DNA of 36,000 bases. Origin: a virus. The position numbers and the translations under genes are program-made. The first letter of the stretch is position 1. Every line of letters begins with the position of its first letter. Positions 20,631 through 29,246 of this stretch are shown here, piece by piece. Below the pieces are notes generated by a model, which was not told the origin of the DNA, did no database searches, and saw nothing but the letters and a program-made list of their open reading frames with translations. Where the stretch lies: IMG/VR virus record IMGVR_UViG_3300006112_000029, positions 1 through 36,000 of that record; one strand, 5' to 3'.

Positions 20631-21604
20631 AGTGGGGAGCCGATTTAGTAGGCGAGAGGATTGCGGCTAAACACGCGATAAAGATACGCGCCGCTTTAGT
20701 CCAGAGCGTCGACTCGACGGCTATCGTACGAGACTACCTACAGACTCACCCTATCGTTACGGAGTTTATCTCCTACGACCGCGCTCGAGCTAGAGCTTGG
20801 GCTATCCACGCGGTAAAGACGGATAGTAAGACTCTTAAAAATATCCTTTCGCGCCTTTACGCCGAAATGTATTCGACCGGACAGGCGAGCGCCGAAGATT
20901 ACGTCTACCGAACCGTAAAGGCTCGTAAGAAGTCTAACCTCTCGATTAACTGGGATAACTGGCAACCCGGAAACCGAGCGGCTTCGGCTCTTATCGCTCC
21001 TAGCGGCGGGCTAAAAGGACTACTAGATAGAGCGGATATCGTTATTAACTCGATTAACCAAACGAGCTACGACTTACTCGGTACTCAGCTAGCTAACGGT
21101 ATCGCTATCGGAGCTTCGTCTAAGCAAATCGCGGGAATGATTAACGACGCTCTCGGCTCTACTCCTCGCGCTCTCGTAATCGCTCGTACCGAAGGCTCTC
21201 GAGCTTCTAACGCGGCGGCGGCGGATACTTATAACGCTATGGGAATTAGCCAATGGGAGTGGTCGGCTACAGATCCCGTTAACTGCGACTGCGTAGATAA
21301 CGACGGCGAAATCGTCGAAATGGGTCAGGAGTTTCCTTCGGGAGACTTACAACCTCCGGCGCACCCTAATTGCGTCTGTAAAGTCTTACCCGTTGTCCCT
21401 GACTCCGTAACCTTAGATTCTCTACAGACGTATACCGAGCAGAGCGCTCCTTCCGATATGACTCTTGGCGGAATTATCGGAGCTTCGCAAGGATTTACCG
21501 ATAACGCAAATACCGACGACGGCGAAGGTGATAGTTACGCAACCTTCGCACCGCCAAGCGTAAGTAACGTAAAACCTCTACAATCTAACTCTAAACGCAG
21601 ATAA
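20627..21604 (+). CDS. MuF-like minor head protein
   Basis: 325 residues, GTG start coupled to the portal gene. The C-terminal half has the phage Mu F-like signature: ARTEGSRASNAAAADTYNAMG, QWEWSATDPVNCDC, and the end PPAHPNCVCKVLPV with paired Cys/His. MuF-like proteins are minor capsid parts attached to the portal and often injected with DNA. The tail of about 60 residues is acidic and disordered. Its place directly after the portal fits. Confidence 0.82.
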   Translation: MKWGADLVGERIAAKHAIKIRAALVQSVDSTAIVRDYLQTHPIVTEFISYDRARARAWAIHAVKTDSKTLKNILSRLYAEMYSTGQASAEDYVYRTVKARKKSNLSINWDNWQPGNRAASALIAPSGGLKGLLDRADIVINSINQTSYDLLGTQLANGIAIGASSKQIAGMINDALGSTPRALVIARTEGSRASNAAAADTYNAMGISQWEWSATDPVNCDCVDNDGEIVEMGQEFPSGDLQPPAHPNCVCKVLPVVPDSVTLDSLQTYTEQSAPSDMTLGGIIGASQGFTDNANTDDGEGDSYATFAPPSVSNVKPLQSNSKRR

Positions 21605-21613
21605 GGAAATCCT

Positions 21614-21895
21614 ATGGCGCTAAATCATACAAATATCACGGTAGGTACTACTCCAACCCTTCTCGTAACTATGCCTAATGGCGTCGGTTATGTAGCGGTA
21701 CAAGTAAATAACCGCGATAGCGCGGCTGTTTTCTTAGGTGATTCTGCGGTTACTAATACCGTAGGTATTAACGGCGGACAGAACCTAGCGGCTAACGGAA
21801 CCGTACAAATTTGGCTTCACGGTAACGACTCCCTTTACGCGGTATCCGCGGCAGGAACGGCAACCGGCGCAGTATCCGTTATCTACTCTGCCTAA
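21614..21895 (+). CDS. Small beta-rich head-associated protein
   Basis: 93 residues behind AAGGAAAT. Regular short strands (TPTLLVTMPNGVGYVAVQVNN, AAVFLGDSAVT, TVQIWLHGNDSLYAVSA, AVSVIYSA) suggest a small jelly-roll or decoration-type protein. It lies between the MuF-like and protease genes. A capsid surface (decoration) role is possible. No family recognised with certainty. Confidence 0.6.
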   Translation: MALNHTNITVGTTPTLLVTMPNGVGYVAVQVNNRDSAAVFLGDSAVTNTVGINGGQNLAANGTVQIWLHGNDSLYAVSAAGTATGAVSVIYSA

Positions 21896-21904
21896 TAACT
21901 AAAT

Positions 21905-23959
21905 ATGTCGGAAACCTTTACGCCTCCCGCGTCGGTAGCGAGCGCCGCTAAACGCGCACTCGGTTGGATCGCGGACGGTAAAGCCGGAGACGGATTTACT
22001 AGCGCAGGTCGTACGAGAGCGGGACAACTTTCGAGACGCGAAGGAATATCACGCGATACCATTATGCGTATGGTGAGCTTCTTCGCTCGTCATGAAGTAG
22101 ATAAAAAGGCAGAGGGATTTAATCAGGGCGAAAAAGGATTCCCTTCACCCGGGCGCGTAGCTTGGGACGCTTGGGGTGGTGACGCTGGAAAGTCTTGGGC
22201 TGAAAGTGTCGCTTCTAAACTTAACAAGGAGAAAGCAAATATGGCGCAAGACTTCGCAACCTCGTATGCCGAGATTATTAAGTACGACAAGAACGACGAC
22301 GGCACTATTACCGTCTACGGAAAAGCTACGAGCGACGACTTAGATATCGACCAGCAGATTTGCGATAACGACTGGCTATCGAAGGCTATGCCAGAGTGGT
22401 TTAAGTCAGGAGGAAATATCCGTGAACAACACTCCTCTATCGCCGCGGGCGTTGCGACGGAACTCGATACTAAGAGCGACGGTTTTTACGTTACTGCTCA
22501 CGTCGTCGATCCTACTTCTGTTAAGAAGGTCGAGGCGAAGGTTCTTAAAGGATTCTCTATAGGTATTAAAGGTCCACGCGTCGTTCGTGACGAGAAGGCG
22601 GCTAACGGTCGTATTATCGACGGACAAATCGTAGAAGTCTCTCTCGTAGACCGTCCTGCTAACCCTACCTGCCAGCTCGTACTCGCTAAGAGCGTCGGCG
22701 GAGAATCGACTTTAACTCAGGTCGAAGATTTAATCGAAAAGCGCGAATTTTCACAATCAGAACGCGAGGACGCCGCGAGCGCCGGACAAGCTATGCCGGA
22801 CGGCTCGTACCCTATTAAAACTGTGGCAGACCTTAAGAACGCTATTCAGGCGTTCGGACGTGCTAAGGATCCCGCCGCTACTAAGAAGCATATTATCCGT
22901 CGCGCTCGCGCTCTAGGTGCGGTCGACCAACTACCGGAGGACTGGAACGTGAAGAAATCACCTGTAATCGACACTATTATCGAAATGTACGAGAAGGCAG
23001 TAAACGGCGATAAGGTTAAGTTTGACCAAGCCGCGTACGATACCGCTCGTAAGGCGCTCGCTAACCTTATTATCGTCGAAGCCGGCGAAATGGCAGAAGG
23101 CTCGGACGAACGCGACGATATCGAAACTCTTATCGCCGCTCTTAAGCACCTCTTTAACTGGTACGAAGGCGAAGTCGAAGAAGGCGAAGCGATTTCTACC
23201 GACGCCGATATGCTCCAACTCTCCGCTTCTAAGGACGCTTCGGAGGATTGCGACTGCGACGGTTGCGCCGCTTGCGCTAAAGACGGCGGTTGCGATAAGT
23301 CTCCTTGCGTTAAGTGCATGGCGGCTAAGTCAGTTTCTAAGTGCCTCGAGTGCGGTTGCGGCTTAGTAGGACAAGACCACGGACTAGCTACCGTTCAGAT
23401 TGCCGGAAATAACGGCGGTATCTCGACGACCGCTAACGTTTCTACCGCGGCTTCTCTTAATACAGACGGAAATATCAAGTCTGCCGAAGGCGAAGAAGCT
23501 CCCGCCACCGACGCTCCTACCGAGACCGTCGTAGAGGAAGTTAAGGAAGAAGCTCACGCTATCGAAGCCGAGGTCGAACACCTCGTAGCCGAAGCTAAGG
23601 AAGAGCTAAAAGATATTCTCGACGAAAAAGCGGTCTCCGCTATCGTAGAGAAAGCTGTAAAGAGTGCGACTGAATCGGTCAAGGCTGAGATCGCAGAACT
23701 TCACGCGGCAACTAAGGCGGCGGAAGAGAAGGCGGTAGCTCTTGAATCAGAACTCGTAGCAGCAAAGTCGGCAGTAGTCGTCGGTGGTCCTAAGCGGACT
23801 GGTCGTGCGCCTCTTGTCGATAACAACGAGCTACTGTCTAAAGCGGCGGAATACCGCCTAAAGGCACAAGCTACAACCGACCCAATCCTCGTTAAAGGCT
23901 ATAAGGCTCTCGAGAAGGAATTTCTCGCTAAAGCCGGACAAGCTACTGACGAAGAATAA
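21905..23959 (+). CDS. Prohead maturation protease fused to scaffold
   Basis: 684 residues. Residues 1-105 form a domain (ASAAKRALGWIADG, RAGQLSRREGISRDTIMRMVSFFARHE) often fused to phage proteases. The protease (about 120-265) has catalytic His176 in IREQHSS and Ser218 in LKGFSIGI. A second small domain follows (DGSYPIKTVADLKNAIQAFG to ALGAVDQLPEDW). Residues about 449-485 are very Cys-rich (CDCDGCAACAKDGGC, CVKC, CLECGC), as in zinc or Fe-S binding, which is odd for a head protein. The end (about 535-660) is an acidic coiled coil that should act as scaffold. The protease cleaves scaffold and capsid during head maturation. Confidence 0.85.
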   Translation: MSETFTPPASVASAAKRALGWIADGKAGDGFTSAGRTRAGQLSRREGISRDTIMRMVSFFARHEVDKKAEGFNQGEKGFPSPGRVAWDAWGGDAGKSWAESVASKLNKEKANMAQDFATSYAEIIKYDKNDDGTITVYGKATSDDLDIDQQICDNDWLSKAMPEWFKSGGNIREQHSSIAAGVATELDTKSDGFYVTAHVVDPTSVKKVEAKVLKGFSIGIKGPRVVRDEKAANGRIIDGQIVEVSLVDRPANPTCQLVLAKSVGGESTLTQVEDLIEKREFSQSEREDAASAGQAMPDGSYPIKTVADLKNAIQAFGRAKDPAATKKHIIRRARALGAVDQLPEDWNVKKSPVIDTIIEMYEKAVNGDKVKFDQAAYDTARKALANLIIVEAGEMAEGSDERDDIETLIAALKHLFNWYEGEVEEGEAISTDADMLQLSASKDASEDCDCDGCAACAKDGGCDKSPCVKCMAAKSVSKCLECGCGLVGQDHGLATVQIAGNNGGISTTANVSTAASLNTDGNIKSAEGEEAPATDAPTETVVEEVKEEAHAIEAEVEHLVAEAKEELKDILDEKAVSAIVEKAVKSATESVKAEIAELHAATKAAEEKAVALESELVAAKSAVVVGGPKRTGRAPLVDNNELLSKAAEYRLKAQATTDPILVKGYKALEKEFLAKAGQATDEE

Positions 23960-23986
23960 ACCCACCTCTTTACTGAAAGGTAAAAA

Positions 23987-25651
23987 ATGTCATTGAACGC
24001 TCCTAAGGCGACTGACCTTTTTAGTGACGTAGAGTCACCTAAGAAGGCGGCAAAGCGCATGGACGAATACGCCACCGAACTCGGCAAGGCGCTCTCCAAC
24101 GCTTCTACAGTACCCGGACAAGCTCCGGTAGCAGACCCAGTAGCGACTCTCGAAGCTCTCGCGGCTAACAAGTCACTCGCTCCTGACGCTCTCGCAGGTC
24201 TTAACAACGCAATCGCTTCTCAGCGTACCGCTATGCAAGATATCCAGAAGGATATTTCGCTCACCAGCCCATTATCGACTTCTTTTGCGGCTTTCGATCT
24301 TGAAGCACCTGCAAAGCTTTTGACACCACGTCCTACACCACTTCGTAACCGTATCCCTCGCAAGAAGGGCGTCGGCACAAGCCACCGTGTAAAGCGCATT
24401 ACTGGCTATACCGGTACAGGCACAGGCGGACAAGGAAACATCTGGCCTGGCGTAAGTGAGAGCACCACAACTGCTTTCGGTTCGATTAACTTCGAGCGTG
24501 GTCCAAAGATTTCCTACACCGCAGACGATCTAGTCTTGCCATACAACTCATACAGCTTGTCAGATAGCGTTTCATTTGACGCTAACTTCTCAGGCTTGGG
24601 TTACCAAGATCTCCGTCAGCTCTCTTCAACTTCTACTCTCTACGCAACAATGCTTATGGAAGAGCGTATGATGTTGATGGGTCGCGGAACCGCTACAGGT
24701 TACTCAGGCGCACTTTCAGCTCCTGCAACCGTAACTCTTGCGAAGATTTCAGCCGCAGGTTCAGTTACCGCTCTCGCTGATAACACCTACTACATCTACG
24801 TAACCGCTGACGCTGGTATCTCATCTACCGGTTTCGGTGAGTCTGTTGTAACTTCTGTTCAGTCAACAACAACCTCTTCACAGGCGATTACCGTAACTAT
24901 CTCAGCAGTAGCTGGCGCACTCGGTTACAACGTCTACGCAGGTACAACTACTGGTGTAGCTAACGCTCACTATCAGGGTCGTACAACTGGTACCGTCTTT
25001 ACTCTCGGCGGAACCGGAACCTCCTCTACCGGAAACCAAGCTCCATTTACAACTTCCGGCGCTCTAGCTTCTCGCGCTTCGTCTGATACCTCTGCTTACG
25101 CAACAGGCTATGACGGAATCCTTCCAACAGTTTTGGGATCTAACTCAGGTTATATCAACAACATTGCGGGAACCTTCTCTAACTCGAATCCAGGTACTGA
25201 ATTCCAGACCGTATTCGCTGGTCTTTACAACAACGTAAAGGCTGACCCAGACGCTATCTTGATTAACGGTTCTGACCGCAAGCAGTTGTCAGACGCTATC
25301 AAGGGTTCAGCTAACGCTAACTACCGTCTCAACATCACACAAGACGAGACCTCAGGCGCAGTCCTCGGTTCAGTCGTTGGTGGAATCGTTAATGAAGTGA
25401 CCGGCAAGTCTGTTGACTTGATTGTTCACCCATGGCTTCCACAGGGTGTTGCACCTGTAATCTCTTGGACCTTGCCAATTCCTGACACAGAGGTTTCTGA
25501 TGTCTGGTCTAACTACTTGGTGCAGGATTATCTCGGGGTACAATGGCCTGTAACACAGTTCGCGTACGAATTCAGTACGTATTTCCGTGGTACCTTCTTC
25601 TGCGTTGCTCCTGCATGGAATGGCGTAGTTTCAGGAATCACCGCTGCATAA
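23987..25651 (+). CDS. Major capsid protein (HK97-like) with inserted Ig/FN3-like domain
   Basis: 554 residues after AAAGGTAAA. An N-terminal helical region (to about 95) would be removed by the protease. The core has RIPRKKGVGTSHRVKRI, YTADDLVLPYNSYSLSDSVSFDA, LMEERMMLMGRG and, late, ADPDAILINGSDRKQLSDAIKG and VDLIVHPWLPQGVAPVI, typical of the actinophage HK97 fold. Residues about 245-345 (TLAKISAAGSVTALADNTYY, ITVTISAVAGALGYNVYAGT) form an Ig/FN3-like insert likely displayed on the surface. Codon use differs from neighbours (CCA, TCA, GCA, TTG), and the gene holds two of the few GGCC sites in the genome. Confidence 0.88.
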   Translation: MSLNAPKATDLFSDVESPKKAAKRMDEYATELGKALSNASTVPGQAPVADPVATLEALAANKSLAPDALAGLNNAIASQRTAMQDIQKDISLTSPLSTSFAAFDLEAPAKLLTPRPTPLRNRIPRKKGVGTSHRVKRITGYTGTGTGGQGNIWPGVSESTTTAFGSINFERGPKISYTADDLVLPYNSYSLSDSVSFDANFSGLGYQDLRQLSSTSTLYATMLMEERMMLMGRGTATGYSGALSAPATVTLAKISAAGSVTALADNTYYIYVTADAGISSTGFGESVVTSVQSTTTSSQAITVTISAVAGALGYNVYAGTTTGVANAHYQGRTTGTVFTLGGTGTSSTGNQAPFTTSGALASRASSDTSAYATGYDGILPTVLGSNSGYINNIAGTFSNSNPGTEFQTVFAGLYNNVKADPDAILINGSDRKQLSDAIKGSANANYRLNITQDETSGAVLGSVVGGIVNEVTGKSVDLIVHPWLPQGVAPVISWTLPIPDTEVSDVWSNYLVQDYLGVQWPVTQFAYEFSTYFRGTFFCVAPAWNGVVSGITAA

Positions 25652-25669
25652 TAAGTAACACAACAAGTT

Positions 25670-25701
25670 GGGAGGGAGTCGTAATGGCTCTCTCCCTTCT
25701 T
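25670..25701 (+). terminator. Hairpin terminator after the major capsid gene
   Basis: GGGAGGGAG (25670-25678) pairs with CTCTCTCCC (25688-25696) with one G-U, nine-base loop, followed by TTCTT. It would end or thin transcription after the highly expressed capsid gene. The T-run is short, so partial termination is likely. Confidence 0.65.
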
Positions 25702-25722
25702 AATACAAAGGAGGCGTAATAC

Positions 25723-26013
25723 ATGGCACGACTAGTACCACGCGACGGATTCGTTAAAGAAACTAATATCAAGACGCAAGCTGGCGTCGCTCGATATAAA
25801 GCGGATCGCGCAGGTTTATATTCAGTTAATGACCCGGGGCATATTAGAGCGTTAAAGGCAGAGGGTTTCGTAGAAGAGAACCTCGCAAGATTTTCGGCAG
25901 GAGATACCGAGCGCGGGTACACTTGTACCGAGTGCGGTTTCGGTTCGTGGTTCCGTAAGTGCGGACGTTGCGGACACGAATACGACGCAACCCCTAGAAC
26001 CGACGGAGACTAA
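25723..26013 (+). CDS. Small head-tail region protein with zinc ribbon
   Basis: 96 residues behind AAAGGAGG. The end carries CTECGFGSWFRKCGRCGHEYD, a four-Cys zinc ribbon (C-x2-C ... C-x2-C). The first part (DPGHIRALKAEGFVEENLARF) matches small proteins coded between capsid and connector genes in actinophages. Likely a minor head component. No activity is indicated. Confidence 0.6.
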   Translation: MARLVPRDGFVKETNIKTQAGVARYKADRAGLYSVNDPGHIRALKAEGFVEENLARFSAGDTERGYTCTECGFGSWFRKCGRCGHEYDATPRTDGD

Positions 26014-26015
26014 AC

Positions 26016-26909
26016 ATGGCGGCAGTATCACCGATTACACAGTTCCAATCGGGTTCATATCTAACGATTGCCGAGTATAAGAACGCTCCTACGGCTATCG
26101 ACTACTCGAACCTAGTAAACGGCGGTACTCAAGCTCAGCAGGACGCGGAGCTAGCGTCAGTTATCCAGCGCGCCTCTTCGTGGATTGACATTTACGTTAA
26201 TCAGCCTCTTATCGCTCAAAACTTTACCGAACAACAACGGACGCGAATTACGCAAGAAGGCTTCCTCATTATTAGCCCCGACTATAACAACGTCGTCGCG
26301 CTTAATTCCCTTTCCTACGGCGTAACCCCTACGAATATGATTACCGTCCCTAGCTCGACTCTTAGCCAATGCTGGTTCGAGAAGTCGCAGATTATCTACC
26401 CGCTCTCTATGCTCGGCTTAACCTATAGCTCGCAGGGACCACTCTCCTTCGGATTCCCTCCTTCGGTTAGATCCCGTATTTATACGAGCTATAACTACGT
26501 CGCCGGATTCTGTAACGGCTTAATCTCCTCGGCGAGCGCCGGAGCCGCTAGCTTTACTATGGTCGACCCTATCGGTCTAACACCCGGAACGGTCGTAAAT
26601 ATCTACGATGGGCAATATACCGAGCAGGTCGTCGTCTCCCCTAACTATAGCTACGGCTCTAATACCGTCCCTATTACGACTACGCTCCAATATACGCACG
26701 CGGCAGGAGCCTCGGTAGGAAATATGCCTCAGGCGATTAAAGAGGCGGCTATCCTCGTTACGACCGACTTCCTAAAGGTTCGCGGAGATAACTCGCTTAC
26801 TATGGGAGTAACTACTCGCGCTACGAGTGGTCCTTCGGTTCAGTCGATTATCGGTTCCGACCTCGCTCTCGCTAAAGAGCTTCTCGCTCCTTTCCGGAGA
26901 ATGCGTTAA
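26016..26909 (+). CDS. Head-tail connector (adaptor)
   Basis: 297 residues. The N-terminal helix-rich segment (YLTIAEYKNAPTAIDYSNLV, ELASVIQRASSWIDIYVNQPL) and the end (AIKEAAILVTTDFLKVRGDN, ALAKELLAPFRRMR) make up the gp6-like adaptor helix bundle. The middle (about 80-240) is a long beta insertion. It should form a ring under the portal. One-base TAATG overlap with the next gene. Position after the capsid gene supports the call. Confidence 0.7.
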   Translation: MAAVSPITQFQSGSYLTIAEYKNAPTAIDYSNLVNGGTQAQQDAELASVIQRASSWIDIYVNQPLIAQNFTEQQRTRITQEGFLIISPDYNNVVALNSLSYGVTPTNMITVPSSTLSQCWFEKSQIIYPLSMLGLTYSSQGPLSFGFPPSVRSRIYTSYNYVAGFCNGLISSASAGAASFTMVDPIGLTPGTVVNIYDGQYTEQVVVSPNYSYGSNTVPITTTLQYTHAAGASVGNMPQAIKEAAILVTTDFLKVRGDNSLTMGVTTRATSGPSVQSIIGSDLALAKELLAPFRRMR

Positions 26910-27403
26910 TGACGGCAGGAAACCGTACCAACCTTCGGTCGACTCTTTACTCGTACCTTACGGGCGCGAATATCCCGACCTTAAATCAAATCTTTACCTC
27001 GTTTCCAAAGCGTATAAATTTCCAGCTAAACTCGACCGCGGGACAGATGTCTCGATCCGCCGTCGTAATCTTTATTCAGGGAGAACGCGAAACTCGTTTA
27101 GCTATCGGTGGCGCTACGAACGGCTGGAAGCGCGTCGACTATACGGTAGTCCTACAGGTCTTTCACCACTCCTTGCAAAATCTAGCGGAAAACGCTATGG
27201 CTGATTTTGATACACTTATCGACAACATCAAGACAACGCTTCGAGCTGACCATAGATTCGGCGATACGACCGGAAACTACGTTTGGCAAGGTGCAGAACC
27301 GGCGATAGATACCTTCTACGGCGAGCCTGTTACCTCGGATAACGGCGCTACGGAAACGTGGGCAGAGATCCGATTCGACGTGACGCAGATGATTCAGGCA
27401 TAG
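26909..27403 (+). CDS. Tail terminator / head-tail completion protein
   Basis: 164 residues. RSTLYSYLTG at the start, then strands RSAVVIFIQGERETRLAIGG, KRVDYTVVLQVFHHS, a helix DFDTLIDNIKTTLRADHRFG and a closing strand TWAEIRFDVTQM give the alpha/beta plan of gpU-like tail terminators. It would cap the tail tube and join it to the head. ATG shares a base with the previous stop. Confidence 0.65.
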   Translation: MTAGNRTNLRSTLYSYLTGANIPTLNQIFTSFPKRINFQLNSTAGQMSRSAVVIFIQGERETRLAIGGATNGWKRVDYTVVLQVFHHSLQNLAENAMADFDTLIDNIKTTLRADHRFGDTTGNYVWQGAEPAIDTFYGEPVTSDNGATETWAEIRFDVTQMIQA

Positions 27404-27410
27404 GAGAGAT

Positions 27411-27599
27411 ATGGCAACGTTCCAATATACCGGCTCTAGCGAGCGTGAATTTCCTACGCTTGTATTAACTGTTAAGCCCGGAGACACTTTTGACGCACCC
27501 GCTGATTTCGTCGCCGCTGACGTAATCGCCGCGTCAGCTAAAAAAGTACCCGTAACACCAACACCGTCAGCACCGTCTGACACAACGCAAGGAGCGTGA
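27411..27599 (+). CDS. Small structural hypothetical protein
   Basis: 62 residues after GGAGAG. The start FQYTGSSEREFPTLVLTVKPGDTFDAP resembles small phage proteins coded between connector and tube genes; the second half is a Pro/Thr/Ala-rich tail. Function unknown, probably a minor head-tail part. Confidence 0.6.
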   Translation: MATFQYTGSSEREFPTLVLTVKPGDTFDAPADFVAADVIAASAKKVPVTPTPSAPSDTTQGA

Positions 27600-27603
27600 G
27601 TAA

Positions 27604-28584
27604 GTGTCCGTACAAAACACAGCCCGTAGTTATATAGGTCTCGCTAAGGAAACTACTAAAGGCACACCTGTAACTCCTACCGTCTATATTCCGGTAATCG
27701 CTAACTCGGTTAAGCCTCAGGATATCTACGGACCACTCTACGACGAAGGTCTACGCGGATCTCTCGTAAAGAACTACAACTATATTCAGGGTCGCGCTAA
27801 CTCTACTTTTGACTTTAGCGGAGCGGCGTTCGCGGATACTATCCTTTACGCTATCGCGGGTGTCCTCGGTGAAGACGTCGTTACCGGCTCTTCGGCTCCT
27901 TATACCCATACTATTGCGGTAAAGAACTCGGCTACCGCCGCCGCAGACGCTCAGCCTTCTGCCTTTACTATTACCGACTTCTATAGCGCCGCGGTACGCG
28001 CTTACGCGGGTATGCAATTCCACGACTTCTCGCTAAAGTTTAATGCGGACGGTCTACTTATGTACGACGCAAAGGCAACCGGATTCGTCTCGGCTACCGC
28101 CTCTACTCCTACCCCTAGCTTCTCAACGATTCTCCCTACCCCTGTTTGGTACGGAACCGTAAGCGTCGGAGGTACGAGTATCTCTAACTCAACAACCGGT
28201 AATATCGACATCAAGCGTCCGGTTACACCTATCTGGGGTATCGCTAATACCCAGAACCCATACCAAGTATTCGTCGGAGCTACCGAAGTTACCGGCAAGA
28301 TTACTTTCCTTATGGAGAACGATACTCAGCTTACTAACTACCTGACTAACACCCAACCTGCCCTAGTCTTTAACTGGGCGCAAGGCTCGGGTGCTTCTGC
28401 TACGCAAATCCAAGCGACTATGACTAAGGGTGCTTATACCCTCGCAGTTATCGAGCGCTCAAAGGATTTCGTAGAGGTTCTCGTAGACATTAACGCTCAG
28501 GGTAACCTCACAGACGCCGGTTCGGTCGGATACTCACCTATTAAGTGGGTCGTTAAGAACGCCGTAACAACCGCAGTCGTCTAA
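27604..28584 (+). CDS. Major tail (tube) protein
   Basis: 326 residues, GTG start. The start (YIGLAKETTKGTPVTPTVYIPV) is typical of actinophage tube proteins, with GRANSTFDFSGAAFADTILYAIAGVLGED and later GKITFLMENDTQL and VLVDINAQGNLTD. It polymerises into the tail tube. A strong terminator follows directly, as is usual after this highly expressed gene, and the tail chaperones come next. Confidence 0.85.
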   Translation: MSVQNTARSYIGLAKETTKGTPVTPTVYIPVIANSVKPQDIYGPLYDEGLRGSLVKNYNYIQGRANSTFDFSGAAFADTILYAIAGVLGEDVVTGSSAPYTHTIAVKNSATAAADAQPSAFTITDFYSAAVRAYAGMQFHDFSLKFNADGLLMYDAKATGFVSATASTPTPSFSTILPTPVWYGTVSVGGTSISNSTTGNIDIKRPVTPIWGIANTQNPYQVFVGATEVTGKITFLMENDTQLTNYLTNTQPALVFNWAQGSGASATQIQATMTKGAYTLAVIERSKDFVEVLVDINAQGNLTDAGSVGYSPIKWVVKNAVTTAVV

Positions 28585-28592
28585 TCTAGAAC

Positions 28593-28654
28593 GCAGTAGG
28601 GGTAGCAGGTCGATCTTTCCGCCTCGTTAGATCCCGTACCCCTACTGCCCTTTT
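28593..28654 (+). terminator. Rho-independent terminator after the tail tube gene
   Basis: A perfect 12-pair stem (GCAGTAGGGGTA, 28593-28604, with TACCCCTACTGC, 28637-28648) with a 32-base loop is followed by CC and TTTT. The loop itself can fold further (GATCT/AGATC). It separates high expression of the tube from the lower-level tail assembly genes. Confidence 0.85.
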
Positions 28655-28692
28655 ATACTAAGATAAACGAGGCACAACTACAGGAGGCAAAA

Positions 28693-29046
28693 ATGGCAAA
28701 TAAAATCACACTACCTTCCGGAGCTACCGTAACCCTACGCGACCCTTCGTCAATTAGATATAAAGACCGTAAGCGTGTAGTCCGCGCTAGCGAGTCCGAG
28801 TCTGGCGAACTATCTAAGGCGCTCGCTCTTGGTGACGCTCTTATCGCCGTAATGATTGAGGACTGGTCTTTCGACCTAATTATTCCGTCGGTAAAGATTG
28901 AGTCTCTCGACGAACTAACTCCCGGTGACTACGACGCTCTCGTTAAGGCGACGCAATCCTCGAGCGATTACCTATTCCCTCGCGTACAAGATACCGAAGA
29001 GAATAAGGCTGACGCCGATAGCCCTTTAGACAACTCGAACGCTTAA
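28693..29046 (+). CDS. Tail assembly chaperone, short form (G-like)
   Basis: 117 residues behind AGGAGG. Starts MANKITLPSGATVTLRDPS; middle LALGDALIAVMIEDWSFDL and SLDELTPGDYDALVKATQ are typical of actinophage tail assembly chaperones. It ends at TAA 29044-29046. Six codons before the end lies the slippery heptamer C CCT TTA (29022-29028) that shifts part of the ribosomes by -1 into the next frame. The short and long forms together coat the tape measure and guide tail assembly. Confidence 0.85.
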   Translation: MANKITLPSGATVTLRDPSSIRYKDRKRVVRASESESGELSKALALGDALIAVMIEDWSFDLIIPSVKIESLDELTPGDYDALVKATQSSSDYLFPRVQDTEENKADADSPLDNSNA

Positions 29047-29246
29047 AGTGGGTTCTTAAAGGAGGTCTACGAACCGACGGATTTAAGTATCCCGACGAGG
29101 AGTGGATTTACTTTAAGTTTGCGGATCGCTTCGGGTGGACTCCCGAGCAGGTAGATAACCTTCCTGCCGCTAGAGCCGATTGGCTTCTCTCTATAGCCGA
29201 TATCATAGAGGAAGTTAAATTAGAGCAGATAGAGAGCCGTAAATGA
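29022..29246 (+). CDS. Tail assembly chaperone, -1 frameshift extension (GT-like)
   Basis: This frame opens right after a TAG at 29019-29021 and runs to TGA 29244-29246. It has no start codon of its own near the beginning, and continues ...RQLERLKWVLKGGLRTDG, then EEWIYFKFADRFGWTP and ADWLLSIADIIEEVKLEQ, a typical T-domain. Entry by -1 slippage at CCCTTTA (29022-29028) gives a fusion of about 184 residues. Its last bases overlap the next ATG. The frame relation, heptamer and gene place all agree with the lambda G/GT arrangement conserved in long-tailed phages. Confidence 0.85.
   Translation, partial: PFRQLERLKWVLKGGLRTDGFKYPDEEWIYFKFADRFGWTPEQVDNLPAARADWLLSIADIIEEVKLEQIESRK

Noticed and set aside
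22846-23366. Several overlapping frames on both strands within the protease/scaffold gene
   Set aside because: Low-complexity Ser/Ala/Leu products with no starts supported by ribosome sites; the plus-frame protease/scaffold explains the sequence.
25684-25719. Ten-codon frame (MALSLLNTKEA) after the capsid gene
   Set aside because: It lies within the terminator hairpin and its loop. It could be a leader peptide, but nothing supports translation.
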